64,000 nt of DNA, taken from the NCBI RefSeq assembly GCF_000023325.1, contig NC_012785.1, positions 1,798,001 to 1,862,000 of the forward strand, written 5' to 3'. Under the pieces are notes generated by a model that saw nothing but the letters and a program-made list of their open reading frames with translations, searched no databases and was not told the DNA's origin. This DNA is from Kosmotoga olearia TBF 19.5.1 (GTDB lineage: Bacteria; Thermotogota; Thermotogae; Petrotogales; Kosmotogaceae). Of this stretch, positions 8,502-17,459 are shown in pieces (position 1 is the stretch's first letter; every line of letters starts with the position of its first letter). A program made the position numbers and the translations under genes.

Positions 8502-9236
8502 ATGCTGAAGTTCATGTCCAGAGTGCTTTTAGTGATCACGGTAACTTTGATATTCTTTTCTATTTACGCCTCCCTTTCGAAGGTGTATCCCTTTAATTGG
8601 TCGGTGATACTGAAGTATCGCCGACTCTTTTTTGATGGATTGATGACAACACTCCGGTTGAGTGTTACAGCGCTTGGGTTGTCACTCTTGGTGGGTTTTA
8701 TAATAGCACTTTTTAGAACTTCCAGGATTTTAGTTCTGGAAGAGCTCGGTATGATTTATGTTTGGTTTTTCCGAAATATGCCTCTTCTTGTAATCATTCT
8801 CCTGATCTACTACGGAATTGGTTCTGTGGTAGCAATAAACCGTTTTTGGGCGGGAGTGATTTCCCTAGCACTTTTTGAAGGTGCTTATGTAGGTGAAATA
8901 TTCCGTGCAGGAATAGAAGCCGTCCCTCGTGGCGAAATTGAAGCTGGTGAAGCATTGGGAATGTATAAATATCAGATCATGGGATCGATTATTTTTCCAA
9001 GGGCTTTAAGGATTTCCATTCCACCTCTTGTCGGACAGATGGTGAGTCTTGTAAAGGATAGTTCTCTCGTCTCAGTAATTGCACTTGGTGATTTGACTAT
9101 GAGAGCAAGGCAGGTAGGTACTCAAACACTTGCAAGCCTTGAAGCGTATCTAGTGCTGGCAGGATTTTACTTAGCCATAACCTCCCTTCTTTCCTTGGTC
9201 GGGAGGTATTTAGAAAGGAGGTTGGCTATACCATGA
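8502..9236 (+). CDS. Amino-acid ABC transporter permease (GlnP/HisM type)
   Basis: The 244-residue integral membrane protein has about five to six hydrophobic helices. It carries the permease EAA loop (EAGEALGMYKYQIMGSIIFPRALR), where it contacts the ATPase, and the family start GLMTTLRLSV. It has the usual length for the HisM/GlnP family. GAGGTG precedes the ATG by a normal distance. It lies 15 bp after the binding protein gene and overlaps the ATPase gene by 4 bp (ATGA), so the three are one operon. A single permease implies a homodimer. Confidence 0.93.
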   Translation: MLKFMSRVLLVITVTLIFFSIYASLSKVYPFNWSVILKYRRLFFDGLMTTLRLSVTALGLSLLVGFIIALFRTSRILVLEELGMIYVWFFRNMPLLVIILLIYYGIGSVVAINRFWAGVISLALFEGAYVGEIFRAGIEAVPRGEIEAGEALGMYKYQIMGSIIFPRALRISIPPLVGQMVSLVKDSSLVSVIALGDLTMRARQVGTQTLASLEAYLVLAGFYLAITSLLSLVGRYLERRLAIP

Positions 9237-9973
9237 ATTCTCTTGTTTTAAGTGTCAAGAATATCTCACAGTTCTTTGGTTCTTTTCAGGTATTAAAAAA
9301 TGTATCAATCGATATACATCAAGGTGATGTTGTAGCTATACTCGGTAAATCAGGAGCAGGTAAAACAACGTTACTTCGGACTATGAATTTGCTTATTGAA
9401 CCGGAGTCCGGAGATATATTTTTCCGTGGGCAAAAAGTAAGTAGAAAGAAAAAGGTTATTCGTTATGTTCGGTCACGAATAGGTTTTGTTTTTCAGAATT
9501 TCAACCTGATAAGCCATCTAACTGCTCTTGATAATGTTGCTCTGGGTCTGGTGAAGGTCAAGGGAATGAAATGGTCTGAAGCCAGAGAGATCGCCGCCAG
9601 GAAGCTCTCCGATGTGCACCTTTCGGATAAACTGGGAAGTTATCCATCACAGCTGTCAGGCGGTCAGAAACAAAGAGTGGGAATTGCCCGGGCCCTCGCC
9701 ATGGAACCTGATCTGATTCTTTTCGACGAACCTACTTCCGCTCTCGACCCTTCTCTTGTAGGAGAGGTAATGGGCGTGATAAAGGAACTTTCTACAAGAG
9801 GGATCACCATGGTTGTTGTTACTCATGAAATAGCCTTTGCTAAAGGTATAGCCAACCGCATTGTCTTTATGGAAGATGGTCAGATTGTTATCGATACTTC
9901 CCCCAAAGAGTTCTTTGATTCCTCTTCAGAAAAGATTCGCGAGTTTCTCGATGGGATTCTGTGCGGTGTGTGA
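9233..9973 (+). CDS. Amino-acid ABC transporter ATP-binding protein (GlnQ type)
   Basis: The 246-residue ATPase has every ABC motif: Walker A GKSGAGKTT (~residue 38), Q-loop FVFQNFNLISH, signature LSGGQKQR (~140), Walker B LILFDEPTSALD and switch histidine in VVVTHE. It powers import through the permease encoded just upstream. The sequence is closest in style to the polar amino-acid ATPases (GlnQ/HisP). No terminator is apparent in the ~80 bp before SatD. Confidence 0.95.
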   Translation: MNSLVLSVKNISQFFGSFQVLKNVSIDIHQGDVVAILGKSGAGKTTLLRTMNLLIEPESGDIFFRGQKVSRKKKVIRYVRSRIGFVFQNFNLISHLTALDNVALGLVKVKGMKWSEAREIAARKLSDVHLSDKLGSYPSQLSGGQKQRVGIARALAMEPDLILFDEPTSALDPSLVGEVMGVIKELSTRGITMVVVTHEIAFAKGIANRIVFMEDGQIVIDTSPKEFFDSSSEKIREFLDGILCGV

Positions 9974-10055
9974 TAGCGGGATAAATCAGACAATATGATA
10001 GAATCATTTGTGTATTGGCAGAAGATTTTGAAAATCCCTTTTTGAGGAAGTGATT

Positions 10056-10685
10056 ATGGGTCTTTACATTGTTATCACTGCGGATATTGTGGAATCAAGG
10101 AAACAGAAAAAATATATGAAAGAGCTTTCCGGGAAGCTAAAAAAATTAAAGGTGTCATCGGCAATAATGCCGTTTACAGTTTCAAGGGGAGATGAGTTGC
10201 AGGCGGTCCTGGGGTCTTTTGATGAACTGCCTGCTGTCGTCCGCCGATTGAGGTATATCGTCAGGCCTCTTGAATTGCGGATCGGGGTTGGAATTGGTGA
10301 AATAGATACAACGGGTTTAAACAGGGCGCGTTCTTCGTGGGAACTTAGTGGTGAAGCTTTTTTCAACGCAAGGGCTGCCCTTGAAGAAGCCAAGAGCTTG
10401 AAGATCAGTCGAACTTTTGTTAAGAGTGGTATAGAAACCCTGGATACATCGCTGAACACGATATTTTTGCTTCTTGATACAATTGTGGATGACTGGACCG
10501 AAAAGCAATGGGAAGCTGTCCATATATACGAACAGCAGGGGACGTATGAAAAAGCCGCTTCACTTCTGGGAGTATCCATTCAGAACGTTCAGCAACGCTG
10601 CAAAAGCGCAAAATGGAAAGTTGTGCGTAAAGTTGAACAGAATATAGCTTTCCTTCTCAGCGTTTTTCTAGATAACCGGCGATGA
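10056..10685 (+). CDS. SatD family protein
   Basis: The N-terminus (YIVITADIVESRK) and FTVSRGDELQAVL stretch match the SatD family, named for a Streptococcus mutans acid-tolerance gene. The C-terminal third (YEKAASLLGVSIQNVQQRCKS) looks like a helix-turn-helix of the sigma-70 region 4 type. The biochemical role is unknown; the fold recalls class III nucleotide cyclase-like domains, which is only a guess. GAGGA at 10044-10048 fits the ATG at 10056 (7-nt spacing) rather than the GTG at 10050, giving 209 residues. The next gene, a DUF3307 membrane protein, is its frequent neighbour. Confidence 0.8.
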   Translation: MGLYIVITADIVESRKQKKYMKELSGKLKKLKVSSAIMPFTVSRGDELQAVLGSFDELPAVVRRLRYIVRPLELRIGVGIGEIDTTGLNRARSSWELSGEAFFNARAALEEAKSLKISRTFVKSGIETLDTSLNTIFLLLDTIVDDWTEKQWEAVHIYEQQGTYEKAASLLGVSIQNVQQRCKSAKWKVVRKVEQNIAFLLSVFLDNRR

Positions 10686-10782
10686 TTTCAATGGTTTGGG
10701 GTTGAAAAACATAAATTCAATTAAAAATAGTTGAAATCGTACGTATCAACCCGGGCAGGTAGAAGATCGGAGGTTCGATGGT

Positions 10783-11565
10783 TTGATACCGTTATTGCTA
10801 TCGATTCTGGGTCATGTTATGGCTGACTTCATCTTTCAATCCGATAACATTGCGGATGAAAAGCGCAGAATGTGCGTAAAAGCGCTCTTTGTTCATTGGC
10901 TTGCTGTATTCGTAACGCTTTTCATATTGTTGCTGGCGTATGATTTCAAAGTGGTTTTCTGGTATGCCCTCTGGTTATCGATTATACATATAACCCTTGA
11001 TCTTTTTAAGGCGCTTTTTGAAAAGGTAGGATCTCCTGCCAGGGAGCTTTTTTTGTTTTTCATAGATCAGATTATGCATCTGGTTGTAATCGTGTTTTTT
11101 CTCCCTATATTTACCTTCGAGCTTAACGAAACTTTTAGTAAAACTATGAGCTCAATTTCAAAATATGCCGGTATTGAGCTATCGCAGCTGCCTGTTGAAA
11201 AGATTCTTTTGGTAGCTATAATCTACATATATGTTCTTTTTGGCGGCGCGGTTTTAATGAGGAAGCTTATCAATTTTATATACAGGAAAGAAGATGGCTC
11301 TCTTGAAAGGATCGCGGGGTCATCATCTGTTTTGAAGAACGTAAAAACCGGGAAGGTTATAGGGATATTTGAAAGGGCCATTGTTTTGACTTTTTATATA
11401 ACAGGGAATGTGGCTTCGATTGCTTTCGTTATTGCTGCGAAATCCCTTGCCAGATTCAAGAACTTCGCTGAGAAAGATTTTGCTGAATATTATCTGATAG
11501 GTACGCTTGCCAGCGTTTTGATTGCCATGATCGGCGGTATCATCCTGAAATGTCTGGGAATTTGA
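10783..11565 (+). CDS. DUF3307 integral membrane protein
   Basis: The 260-residue protein has about six hydrophobic segments and the DUF3307 N-terminal pattern LSILGHVMADFIFQSDNIA, with a conserved histidine and DFxxQxD. Its function is unknown. CGGAGG lies 9 nt before the TTG start; a nearby ATG is out of frame and quickly stopped. It sits 97 bp after the SatD gene and probably works with it, perhaps as a membrane partner of a cytosolic regulator. The link to acid or envelope stress is inferred from the SatD family only. Confidence 0.75.
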   Translation: MIPLLLSILGHVMADFIFQSDNIADEKRRMCVKALFVHWLAVFVTLFILLLAYDFKVVFWYALWLSIIHITLDLFKALFEKVGSPARELFLFFIDQIMHLVVIVFFLPIFTFELNETFSKTMSSISKYAGIELSQLPVEKILLVAIIYIYVLFGGAVLMRKLINFIYRKEDGSLERIAGSSSVLKNVKTGKVIGIFERAIVLTFYITGNVASIAFVIAAKSLARFKNFAEKDFAEYYLIGTLASVLIAMIGGIILKCLGI

Positions 11566-11619
11566 AAATCTGCTGAAGCTTGCCGGAGACCGAGGTGAAT
11601 CTTCTGTAAAAGTACTCTT

Positions 11620-11647
11620 TTGATTTTTATTCTACTTAACGTATAAT
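11620..11647 (+). promoter_or_regulatory. Promoter for the aldo/keto reductase gene
   Basis: TTGATT (11620-11625) and TATAAT (11642-11647) are 16 bp apart, ~40 bp before the start codon. Confidence 0.65.
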
Positions 11648-11684
11648 AATATATGAGAGGCAAATACCAAAAGGAGGAGAAAGC

Positions 11685-12647
11685 ATGGAATATAGAAAGG
11701 TTGGAAAATGGGGAATTAGAATCAGTGAACTTTCTCTTGGTTCTTGGTTGACCTTTGGAAACCAGCTTGACATTCGTGGAGCTAAAGAGTGCGTAAGGGA
11801 AGCTTTTAAAAATGGAATTAACTTCTTTGACACGGCTGAGGTGTATGCCAATGGCATGGCAGAATCAATGCTTGGAGAAGTTTTGAAAGAGTTCAGAAGA
11901 GAGGACATAGTGGTTTCGACGAAGATTTTTTGGGGTGGGGAAGGACCGAATAAGAAAGGGTTGTCCCGCAAACACCTGCTGGAAGGAACCTGGGGATCTT
12001 TGAAACGACTTCAGCTGGATTATGTAGATATTTTATATTGCCATAGACCAGATCCAGAAACCCCTATCGAAGAAACCGTTCTCGCAATGGATTATCTTGT
12101 AAGAAACGGCCTTACTCTTTACTGGGGAACGTCCGAATGGAGTTACGAAGAGCTTGAAGCAGCTCATAAGGTCTGTAAAGAGCTCAACTGCATTCCTCCG
12201 ATTGTAGAGCAGCCGCAGTATAATATGCTCGTTAGGGAAAAGGTTGAGAAAGAATACGCGCCTATTTACGAGAAATACGGCATTGGTTTGACAACGTGGA
12301 GTCCCCTTGCATCGGGGGTATTAACCGGAAAATATAACAATGGTATCCCCGAAGGGAGTAGATTGGCGAGGTTTTCCTGGTTGAGAAAGAGTCTTGAAGA
12401 GAAGGGACTACTCAGTGATGAGACACTTTCAAAGGTTCGAAAACTGGAAAAGATTGCAAAGTCACTTGATGCTAAATTGTCTCAACTGGCTTTAGCCTGG
12501 TGTTTAAAGAATCCTCATGTCAGCAGTGTAATACTGGGAGTCAGCAGTGTGAACCAGTTGCATGAGAATATGGCAGCTCTTGAGGTGAAAAGCAAATTAA
12601 CCGATGATGTGATGAATGAGATAGAGAATATTCTTTCAGGCAAATAA
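11685..12647 (+). CDS. Aldo/keto reductase, KCNAB-like
   Basis: This 320-residue NADPH-dependent oxidoreductase is a TIM barrel. The catalytic tetrad is visible: Asp in FFDTAEVYANG (~residue 46), Tyr in the same segment, Lys in VVSTKIFW (~76) and His in YCHRPDP (~117). The order and C-terminal nucleotide-binding stretch (SSVILGVSSVNQLHENM) match the potassium-channel beta-subunit/YghZ subfamily. These enzymes reduce aldehydes and ketones, often for detoxification; the substrate is unknown. AAGGAGGAG precedes the ATG. It has its own promoter and terminator. Confidence 0.92.
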   Translation: MEYRKVGKWGIRISELSLGSWLTFGNQLDIRGAKECVREAFKNGINFFDTAEVYANGMAESMLGEVLKEFRREDIVVSTKIFWGGEGPNKKGLSRKHLLEGTWGSLKRLQLDYVDILYCHRPDPETPIEETVLAMDYLVRNGLTLYWGTSEWSYEELEAAHKVCKELNCIPPIVEQPQYNMLVREKVEKEYAPIYEKYGIGLTTWSPLASGVLTGKYNNGIPEGSRLARFSWLRKSLEEKGLLSDETLSKVRKLEKIAKSLDAKLSQLALAWCLKNPHVSSVILGVSSVNQLHENMAALEVKSKLTDDVMNEIENILSGK

Positions 12648-12649
12648 CG

Positions 12650-12680
12650 AAAAAGGGGGCTAAACCAGCCCCCTTTTTAG
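12650..12680 (+). terminator. Intrinsic terminator after aldo/keto reductase gene
   Basis: AAAAAGGGGGCT pairs with AGCCCCCTTTTT around a 4-nt loop; A-rich and T-rich flanks would allow it to work in either direction. Confidence 0.88.
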
Positions 12681-12698
12681 GTCGGTGGTGTTGAGAAC

Positions 12699-13541
12699 AT
12701 GAAAGAAGAAATCATGGAATTCATCGAGAAGACGGTTTATGAGTATGAATTTCAAGGAGCTGTTGTTGGTATTAGCGGCGGGATAGATTCAGCCGTTGTC
12801 GGTAAACTCTGTGTTGAAGCCCTTGGGCGCGATAGGGTTTATGGCCTGATTTTGCCAGAAAGAGATTCATCACCGGAGACAGTGAGCGATGCAACACTTG
12901 TTTGTAAATATCTTGGAATAGATTATGCGATCAAACCCATCACGAAGTTACTCAGGGTTATGGGTGTTTATAAACTTGAGCCCGCTGCAATGTTCATCCC
13001 CAGAAAGCTTCAGGAAAATTATGTGAGGAAGAAAATGAGAGAGCTTTCGTATTCCGACAACCCTTTTATTGATGATCTTGAAAGTAAAGGTAATGCAGAA
13101 TTTTTGAAAGGGCTGGCTTATTACAGAGTCAAGCATCGTGCGAGAATGTGTATGTTATACCTTGAAGCTGAGAGGCGAAACTACGTCGTTGTTGGCACTA
13201 CCAACAAAACAGAAGAAGCCACCGGATTTTACGTTAAGTGGGGAGATGACGCGGTGGATGTAGAGCCGATAATGCATCTCTACAAAACACAGGTCTATCA
13301 ACTGGCCGAACTTCTGGGTGTTCCTGAAAGAATTCGGAGAAAAGCACCTTCGCCGGATTTGGTTCCCGGCATTACAGATGAATTTATGTTTGGTATGAGC
13401 TATGAGGAACTGGACAGAATTCTCATGAAACTGGAAAAGGGGAAAACCCTTAAAGGTGAATCGAATGAAAATGTTGAAAAGGTGAGAAAAATCCTTGAGG
13501 CTGCTAAAAAAAGGAAACTCCGACAAATTAGCCTTCGGTAG
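12699..13541 (+). CDS. nadE: NAD+ synthase, ammonia-dependent
   Basis: NadE makes NAD+ from nicotinic acid adenine dinucleotide, ATP and ammonia. The ATP-pyrophosphatase loop GISGGIDSA lies at ~residues 24-32. The NaAD-binding part reads ATGFYVKWGDDAVDVEPIMHLYKTQV and RRKAPSPDL. The 280-residue length means there is no glutaminase domain, so it should use ammonia directly. It starts just downstream of the reductase terminator and ends close to the convergent minus-strand pair. Confidence 0.95.
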   Translation: MKEEIMEFIEKTVYEYEFQGAVVGISGGIDSAVVGKLCVEALGRDRVYGLILPERDSSPETVSDATLVCKYLGIDYAIKPITKLLRVMGVYKLEPAAMFIPRKLQENYVRKKMRELSYSDNPFIDDLESKGNAEFLKGLAYYRVKHRARMCMLYLEAERRNYVVVGTTNKTEEATGFYVKWGDDAVDVEPIMHLYKTQVYQLAELLGVPERIRRKAPSPDLVPGITDEFMFGMSYEELDRILMKLEKGKTLKGESNENVEKVRKILEAAKKRKLRQISLR

Positions 13542-13557
13542 ATCTGCGTCGTATGGT

Positions 13558-13881
13558 TTACAACGATAAATAGAAGATCAGGATAGGTCGAAAACTCAGA
13601 AAAGAGCAATAATAGTGCCCAAAATATGTTCCCGTAAAATCAGCGATTAGATCCCCGAACTCAGCGCAGCCTCTTCCTGAAATGAAGTCGTAAGCTTCTT
13701 TTCCTACCCCGAGCAGTGTTGTAAAAAGAAAACCGCCTACTTCTCCAAAAAAATACCTGGATATGCCGTAGGCGGTGAAACTTACCGAAAAATGCAAATA
13801 CTTATCGTACCCTTCAATGGAAAACGCAGCAGTCGCTATAACAAGCAATAATACCAGGAAAATAAATCCTTTGAATTTCAC
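13558..13881 (-). CDS. Small exported protein, YfiM/DUF2279-like
   Basis: A 107-residue protein starting with GTG has an N-terminal signal peptide (KFKGFIFLVLLLVIATAAFS). Its body reads DKYLHFSVSFTAYG and LGVGKEAYDFISGRGCAEFGDLIAD, the pattern of the YfiM-like (DUF2279) envelope proteins: an early Asp-Lys-Hxxhh segment and a glycine-rich GKExxD segment. Function is unknown. It lies 5 bp downstream of the exported protein gene at 13887-14414 and is surely cotranscribed. Confidence 0.7.
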   Translation of the reverse strand: MKFKGFIFLVLLLVIATAAFSIEGYDKYLHFSVSFTAYGISRYFFGEVGGFLFTTLLGVGKEAYDFISGRGCAEFGDLIADFTGTYFGHYYCSFLSFRPILIFYLSL

Positions 13882-13886
13882 AATAC

Positions 13887-14414
13887 CTAGAATGTCCAGA
13901 TGACCTGCAGACCACTGGTAAAATACTCAGGCAATCCCTGTCCAATATACAGGTTTGCTGGATAGTCTTTAACCCACATGAATCTGAAGAATCCCGATAG
14001 GTAGAGATCGTTCATTACAGGAGCTATGATTTGCATTCCAACACCAGGAGCTACATGCAAATCTCCAACGCCAGGGATATCGGGCTCTCCGTCAACCGTG
14101 TCAACTAGAATTCCAAGAACACCGAGAGCATTGATGGCAATACCTCCGGGAATTTCGGTAATCGTATAGTACAGATCAACGCTTCCGAATGCTGCTTTGT
14201 TATTTAGTGCACGCATTGCAATTTCGCCGTTGAGAATAAAACCGTAATTCTCAGCAAGCGGTATCTGAATGCTCAAACTGCCCCCGGGTAGAGATACTTT
14301 TCCTGTTTCGAGCTTGGTGGCATGAAGTACAAGACCACCACCCACCAGGATATTAGCGAAAGAAAAACTGGCAATGATAAGGGAAAGTAAAACCAATAAA
14401 AGGCCTTTCTTCAT
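13887..14414 (-). CDS. Exported protein, probable outer-membrane beta-barrel
   Basis: A 175-residue protein with a clear signal peptide (KKGLLLVLLSLIIASFSFA) and a body of alternating hydrophobic/polar strands, glycine-rich, ending in an aromatic residue (QVIWTF). This profile suits a small outer-membrane barrel. I do not recognise the family. AGGAGGTG precedes the ATG and a good promoter lies just upstream. It leads a two-gene operon with the YfiM-like gene. Confidence 0.65.
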   Translation of the reverse strand: MKKGLLLVLLSLIIASFSFANILVGGGLVLHATKLETGKVSLPGGSLSIQIPLAENYGFILNGEIAMRALNNKAAFGSVDLYYTITEIPGGIAINALGVLGILVDTVDGEPDIPGVGDLHVAPGVGMQIIAPVMNDLYLSGFFRFMWVKDYPANLYIGQGLPEYFTSGLQVIWTF

Positions 14415-14451
14415 GTTCCTTCACCTCCTATTCTGAACTTCTTACAGGGAA

Positions 14452-14482
14452 ATTATATCACAAGAGCTATGATATCTAACAA
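14452..14482 (-). promoter_or_regulatory. Promoter of the exported-protein pair
   Basis: On the minus strand an extended -10 (TGATATAAT) lies 19 bp from TTGTTA, about 40 bp before the start codon. Confidence 0.55.
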
Positions 14483-14791
14483 GGGGGTGAACAGATAGCC
14501 TATACTGAGTAATGGAGTGTTAACTTCAACCTATTGTCATTCTAACAATATGCTCCTTGTGCATTCATCGCTATTTTATCGAGTTTTAGGTGTTTGCAAT
14601 CTTCAATGCGGGTTTTTGATTTCTAATTCCTTTTGCTAATAACTTTACCAATCGACTCTGTCGTTTGTATTAAGTGTTAGTTCCCTAAAAATATTCTTTA
14701 TAGCTTGGTAGAATAGAAAGAAAAGGATTATCATATATTTCAGTGTAAGAAGCAGGTTCTGAATTGGTATGAAAAGTGAGGTGTTGTGGCT
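14483..14791. other. Intergenic stretch before crcB
   Basis: About 300 AT-rich bases separate two divergent genes. The only element I can support is a weak extended -10 on the plus strand, TGGTAGAAT (14706-14714). I looked for a fluoride riboswitch ahead of crcB and saw no match to its conserved core. Confidence 0.5.
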
Positions 14792-15166
14792 ATGTCGAAG
14801 TTTATTTTGATAGGTGCGGGTGGAGCAGCGGGAGCGATAAGCAGATATCTTCTTTCTAAAGTGGTTAACTCCCTTGCACCGATTGGATTGATACCGTGGG
14901 GAACAGTACTGGTGAATGTTATTGGCTCTTTTTTGCTTGCTTTTCTCATGATTTCATCTGCACAAAGGGTTAGTATAGATCCCCGATATATTTATCTTGT
15001 CGGAACCGGTTTTCTGGGGGCTTTTACGACTTTTTCGACCTTTTCATATGAGTTCATCACTCTCATATCAAAGTCTTCCTTTAGAGGGGCGTTGTATTTT
15101 CTACTTACAATTTCACTCAGTGTAATGGCTGCATACTTCGGGTTCATTTTGGGGAGGGGTAGATGA
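14792..15166 (+). CDS. crcB: Fluoride exporter CrcB/Fluc
   Basis: A 124-residue membrane protein with four hydrophobic helices and the Fluc signatures GGAAGAISRYLLS, PWGTVLVNVIGSFLLAF and GFLGAFTTFSTFSYE. The asparagine and the FTTFS phenylalanine motif line the fluoride pores. Fluc is a dual-topology dimer that releases cytosolic fluoride. GAGGTG lies 7 nt before the ATG at 14792, better placed than for the upstream GTG. It overlaps the DUF190 gene by 4 bp. Confidence 0.94.
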   Translation: MSKFILIGAGGAAGAISRYLLSKVVNSLAPIGLIPWGTVLVNVIGSFLLAFLMISSAQRVSIDPRYIYLVGTGFLGAFTTFSTFSYEFITLISKSSFRGALYFLLTISLSVMAAYFGFILGRGR

Positions 15167-15489
15167 TGAAAATGAAGAAGATGAGCGTATATCTTGGCGA
15201 AAAGGATAGGTACCAGCACAAGGAAATGTACGAACACATCCTTGAAATTTGCTACAACAACGGAATAAAAGGGGCAACGGTGATAAAAGGTATTATGGGA
15301 TTCGGTGAAAAAAGACATATACACAGGAACGATTTTTTTACCCTTTCTGAAGATCTTCCAATTGTAGTGGAAGTAATTGATGTGGAAGAGAGGATAAATT
15401 TTCTGGCATCCAGGGTAAGAGAACTACCATTTGATGGGCTAATAGTGATTCAGGATGTAGAGGCATATTATGTAACAGGGAAAAAGTAG
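15163..15489 (+). CDS. DUF190 protein
   Basis: A 108-residue soluble protein of the DUF190 family (YLGEKDRYQHKEMYEHILE, GATVIKGIMGFG, SEDLPIVVEVID), with a ferredoxin-like/PII-like fold. Its start overlaps the crcB stop (ATGA), and DUF190 genes very commonly sit beside crcB, so a regulatory or accessory role in fluoride export is likely, though unproven. Confidence 0.88.
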   Translation: MMKMKKMSVYLGEKDRYQHKEMYEHILEICYNNGIKGATVIKGIMGFGEKRHIHRNDFFTLSEDLPIVVEVIDVEERINFLASRVRELPFDGLIVIQDVEAYYVTGKK

Positions 15490-15556
15490 GGAATTTGTTG
15501 CTTCCAATCATGATAGTATTGTATGTAGGTTATTTATAACGGAAGGATGTGGTTTT

Positions 15557-17407
15557 GTGAAGAAATTCCTGATTATTTTGGTTGTATTTGTTTTAGGGGT
15601 ATTGGGTTTTACCAACAGCATTATTGCCGAACTTACTGTTGATGGAACAATTACAGGGGTTCATGCTTTCCAGGTTGGATACGATGAGTACGAAAGTGCT
15701 CTTCAAGGGGCTCTGGCGAATTACGAAAGCCAGGGACAGAGTATCGACAAGTATTTTGGAAAAGAATCGCTGCCAAGCGAGATACAGCTGGGATATAGTG
15801 TCCTGAAGGTTTTGCTTGATAGAAAGGTTATGGCCTTTTTTGCTATGGAGCAGGATGTATTTCCAGATGAGGCTCAGGTTCAACAGATCACAGATGAGCT
15901 TGTTTCAAGATACATCTCGGATGAGACAACCAGAGCACAGCTTGAGATGTATTACGGTTCTATAGAAAACTTTAGAAAGGTCGTTGAGGATATTGTGTTT
16001 GTGAGAACCCTTAGCCAGAATGTCTTCAATGCAATCGTTCCGGATTATGATGCGAGTGCAACGGAATATTTTGAAAAAAATAAGACTGACATTAAGAATG
16101 AATACGAAAGTGTTAACGCAGCTCATATACTTGTTTCAACTGAAGCAAGCGCGATGGAGCTGAAAGAAAAGATACTTTTAGGGGAGCTTTCTTTTGAAGA
16201 AGCAGCCAAAAGGTATTCTCTGGACCAATACTCAGCCCAGCAGGGAGGAAATATTGGAGAGTTGAAACATGGTACCGTGATTTTAGAATTTGAAGAGGCA
16301 GCCTTCGCTGCCACTCCCGGTGAGATTGTAGGGCCGGTGAAAACCGATTACGGTTATCATCTTATAAAAGTGAACAGCAAGACCACTTTTGACTCATATG
16401 AAGATCTGAAGAATAGCAAGGCTTATGAGGACATAATGAGTCGGTTTGAGAATGAGGCCTTTCTTGGCTGGATAACAAAGTATAGACAGGATAAAAAGAT
16501 ACACTATATCATTTACGAAGAAGATCTGAAAACCTTTGGCGAACTGGCGAATCTGACCGATCCTGGGAAGTTCTATAACCGCATCGTTAATTCACTGTTC
16601 GATGAAAACAACGAATTGAAAGCAGGGGTTCCCGGGATTATCGCCGCGTTTTATATACAAATGGCGGACGATGAGCTCAAACAATATGAATCTCGTGAAG
16701 AAGCTTTCAAAACGATAATAGGAATTTGTGAGAGATTGCCGGAAGAGGAAAAGGGTGTTGAGCATTTTTCCGAATTAAAGGATAAAGCTGCGGAAAACGA
16801 AAACGTTAAACAGCTCCTGGATTACGCTGAAATCCTTGGAGTCGATTCGATTGAAAATGTGCACCTCAGGTTAGAGGAAATCAGGAATTACATGCGGGAA
16901 ATCATGAATAAGGCTAAAAAAGTGGCATGGTATCTTTACGACAAAGCTCCTGATTCAGAAAAACTTCTAGAATATCTTTATCGTTTCGATTCCGATAATC
17001 CTAAAGCCGTTTATCTGTACACGGAGAATTTTTACAAAAATCAGGTTCAGCCTGTTCTGGCGGATTCTGATATATTTTCGAGCTACATAAATGCATACAA
17101 ACAATACCTTGGTGAAAATGCTACGGAGACGCTTCTCGGTTACCTGATTAAGGGATTGGAAGGAAGGCTTGTTGAAAAAATCGTGGAAGACGAAAGTGTA
17201 TCTGAAGATCTGAGGAAATCCGCGCTTGAGTTACTCGTTGACGCCTATGAAAATGCATGCAATCTTCCACTGGATAATAGGTTGAAACTTCAGTATCTGG
17301 GAACCGAGAGAGATTATCTCCTGAAGCTTTCGGAATTAACTCCTGAGGCCACAGATGTTAAACAGTTGTTGGATGCTGTGGATGAGAGATTGAAGGAGCT
17401 TCGGTAG
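15557..17407 (+). CDS. SurA-like parvulin-type peptidyl-prolyl isomerase, exported
   Basis: A 616-residue protein that begins with a signal peptide (KKFLIILVVFVLGVLGFTNS), has a SurA-N-like helical region (~residues 40-175) and a parvulin domain (~185-275: AAHILVSTEASAMELKEK, GGNIGELKHG, GPVKTDYGYHLIKV). The remaining ~330 residues are helical and look TPR-like, unusually long for the family. It should fold exported proteins in the periplasm. Start is GTG with GGAAGGA upstream; a strong terminator follows. Confidence 0.88.
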   Translation: MKKFLIILVVFVLGVLGFTNSIIAELTVDGTITGVHAFQVGYDEYESALQGALANYESQGQSIDKYFGKESLPSEIQLGYSVLKVLLDRKVMAFFAMEQDVFPDEAQVQQITDELVSRYISDETTRAQLEMYYGSIENFRKVVEDIVFVRTLSQNVFNAIVPDYDASATEYFEKNKTDIKNEYESVNAAHILVSTEASAMELKEKILLGELSFEEAAKRYSLDQYSAQQGGNIGELKHGTVILEFEEAAFAATPGEIVGPVKTDYGYHLIKVNSKTTFDSYEDLKNSKAYEDIMSRFENEAFLGWITKYRQDKKIHYIIYEEDLKTFGELANLTDPGKFYNRIVNSLFDENNELKAGVPGIIAAFYIQMADDELKQYESREEAFKTIIGICERLPEEEKGVEHFSELKDKAAENENVKQLLDYAEILGVDSIENVHLRLEEIRNYMREIMNKAKKVAWYLYDKAPDSEKLLEYLYRFDSDNPKAVYLYTENFYKNQVQPVLADSDIFSSYINAYKQYLGENATETLLGYLIKGLEGRLVEKIVEDESVSEDLRKSALELLVDAYENACNLPLDNRLKLQYLGTERDYLLKLSELTPEATDVKQLLDAVDERLKELR

Positions 17408-17421
17408 TTTTTCCGCCAAAG

Positions 17422-17450
17422 AAAAAGCGCCCCAGATGGGGCGCTTTTTT
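17422..17450 (+). terminator. Bidirectional intrinsic terminator between convergent genes
   Basis: AAAAAGCGCCCC pairs with GGGGCGCTTTTTT around an AGAT loop. It can serve both the isomerase gene and the minus-strand lipoprotein gene ending at 17460. Confidence 0.9.
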
Positions 17451-17459
17451 AGCTTAAAT

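Noticed and set aside
14600-14791. Fluoride riboswitch before crcB
   Set aside because: The conserved GGNGAUGG / GCUGAUG core is not found in the leader.
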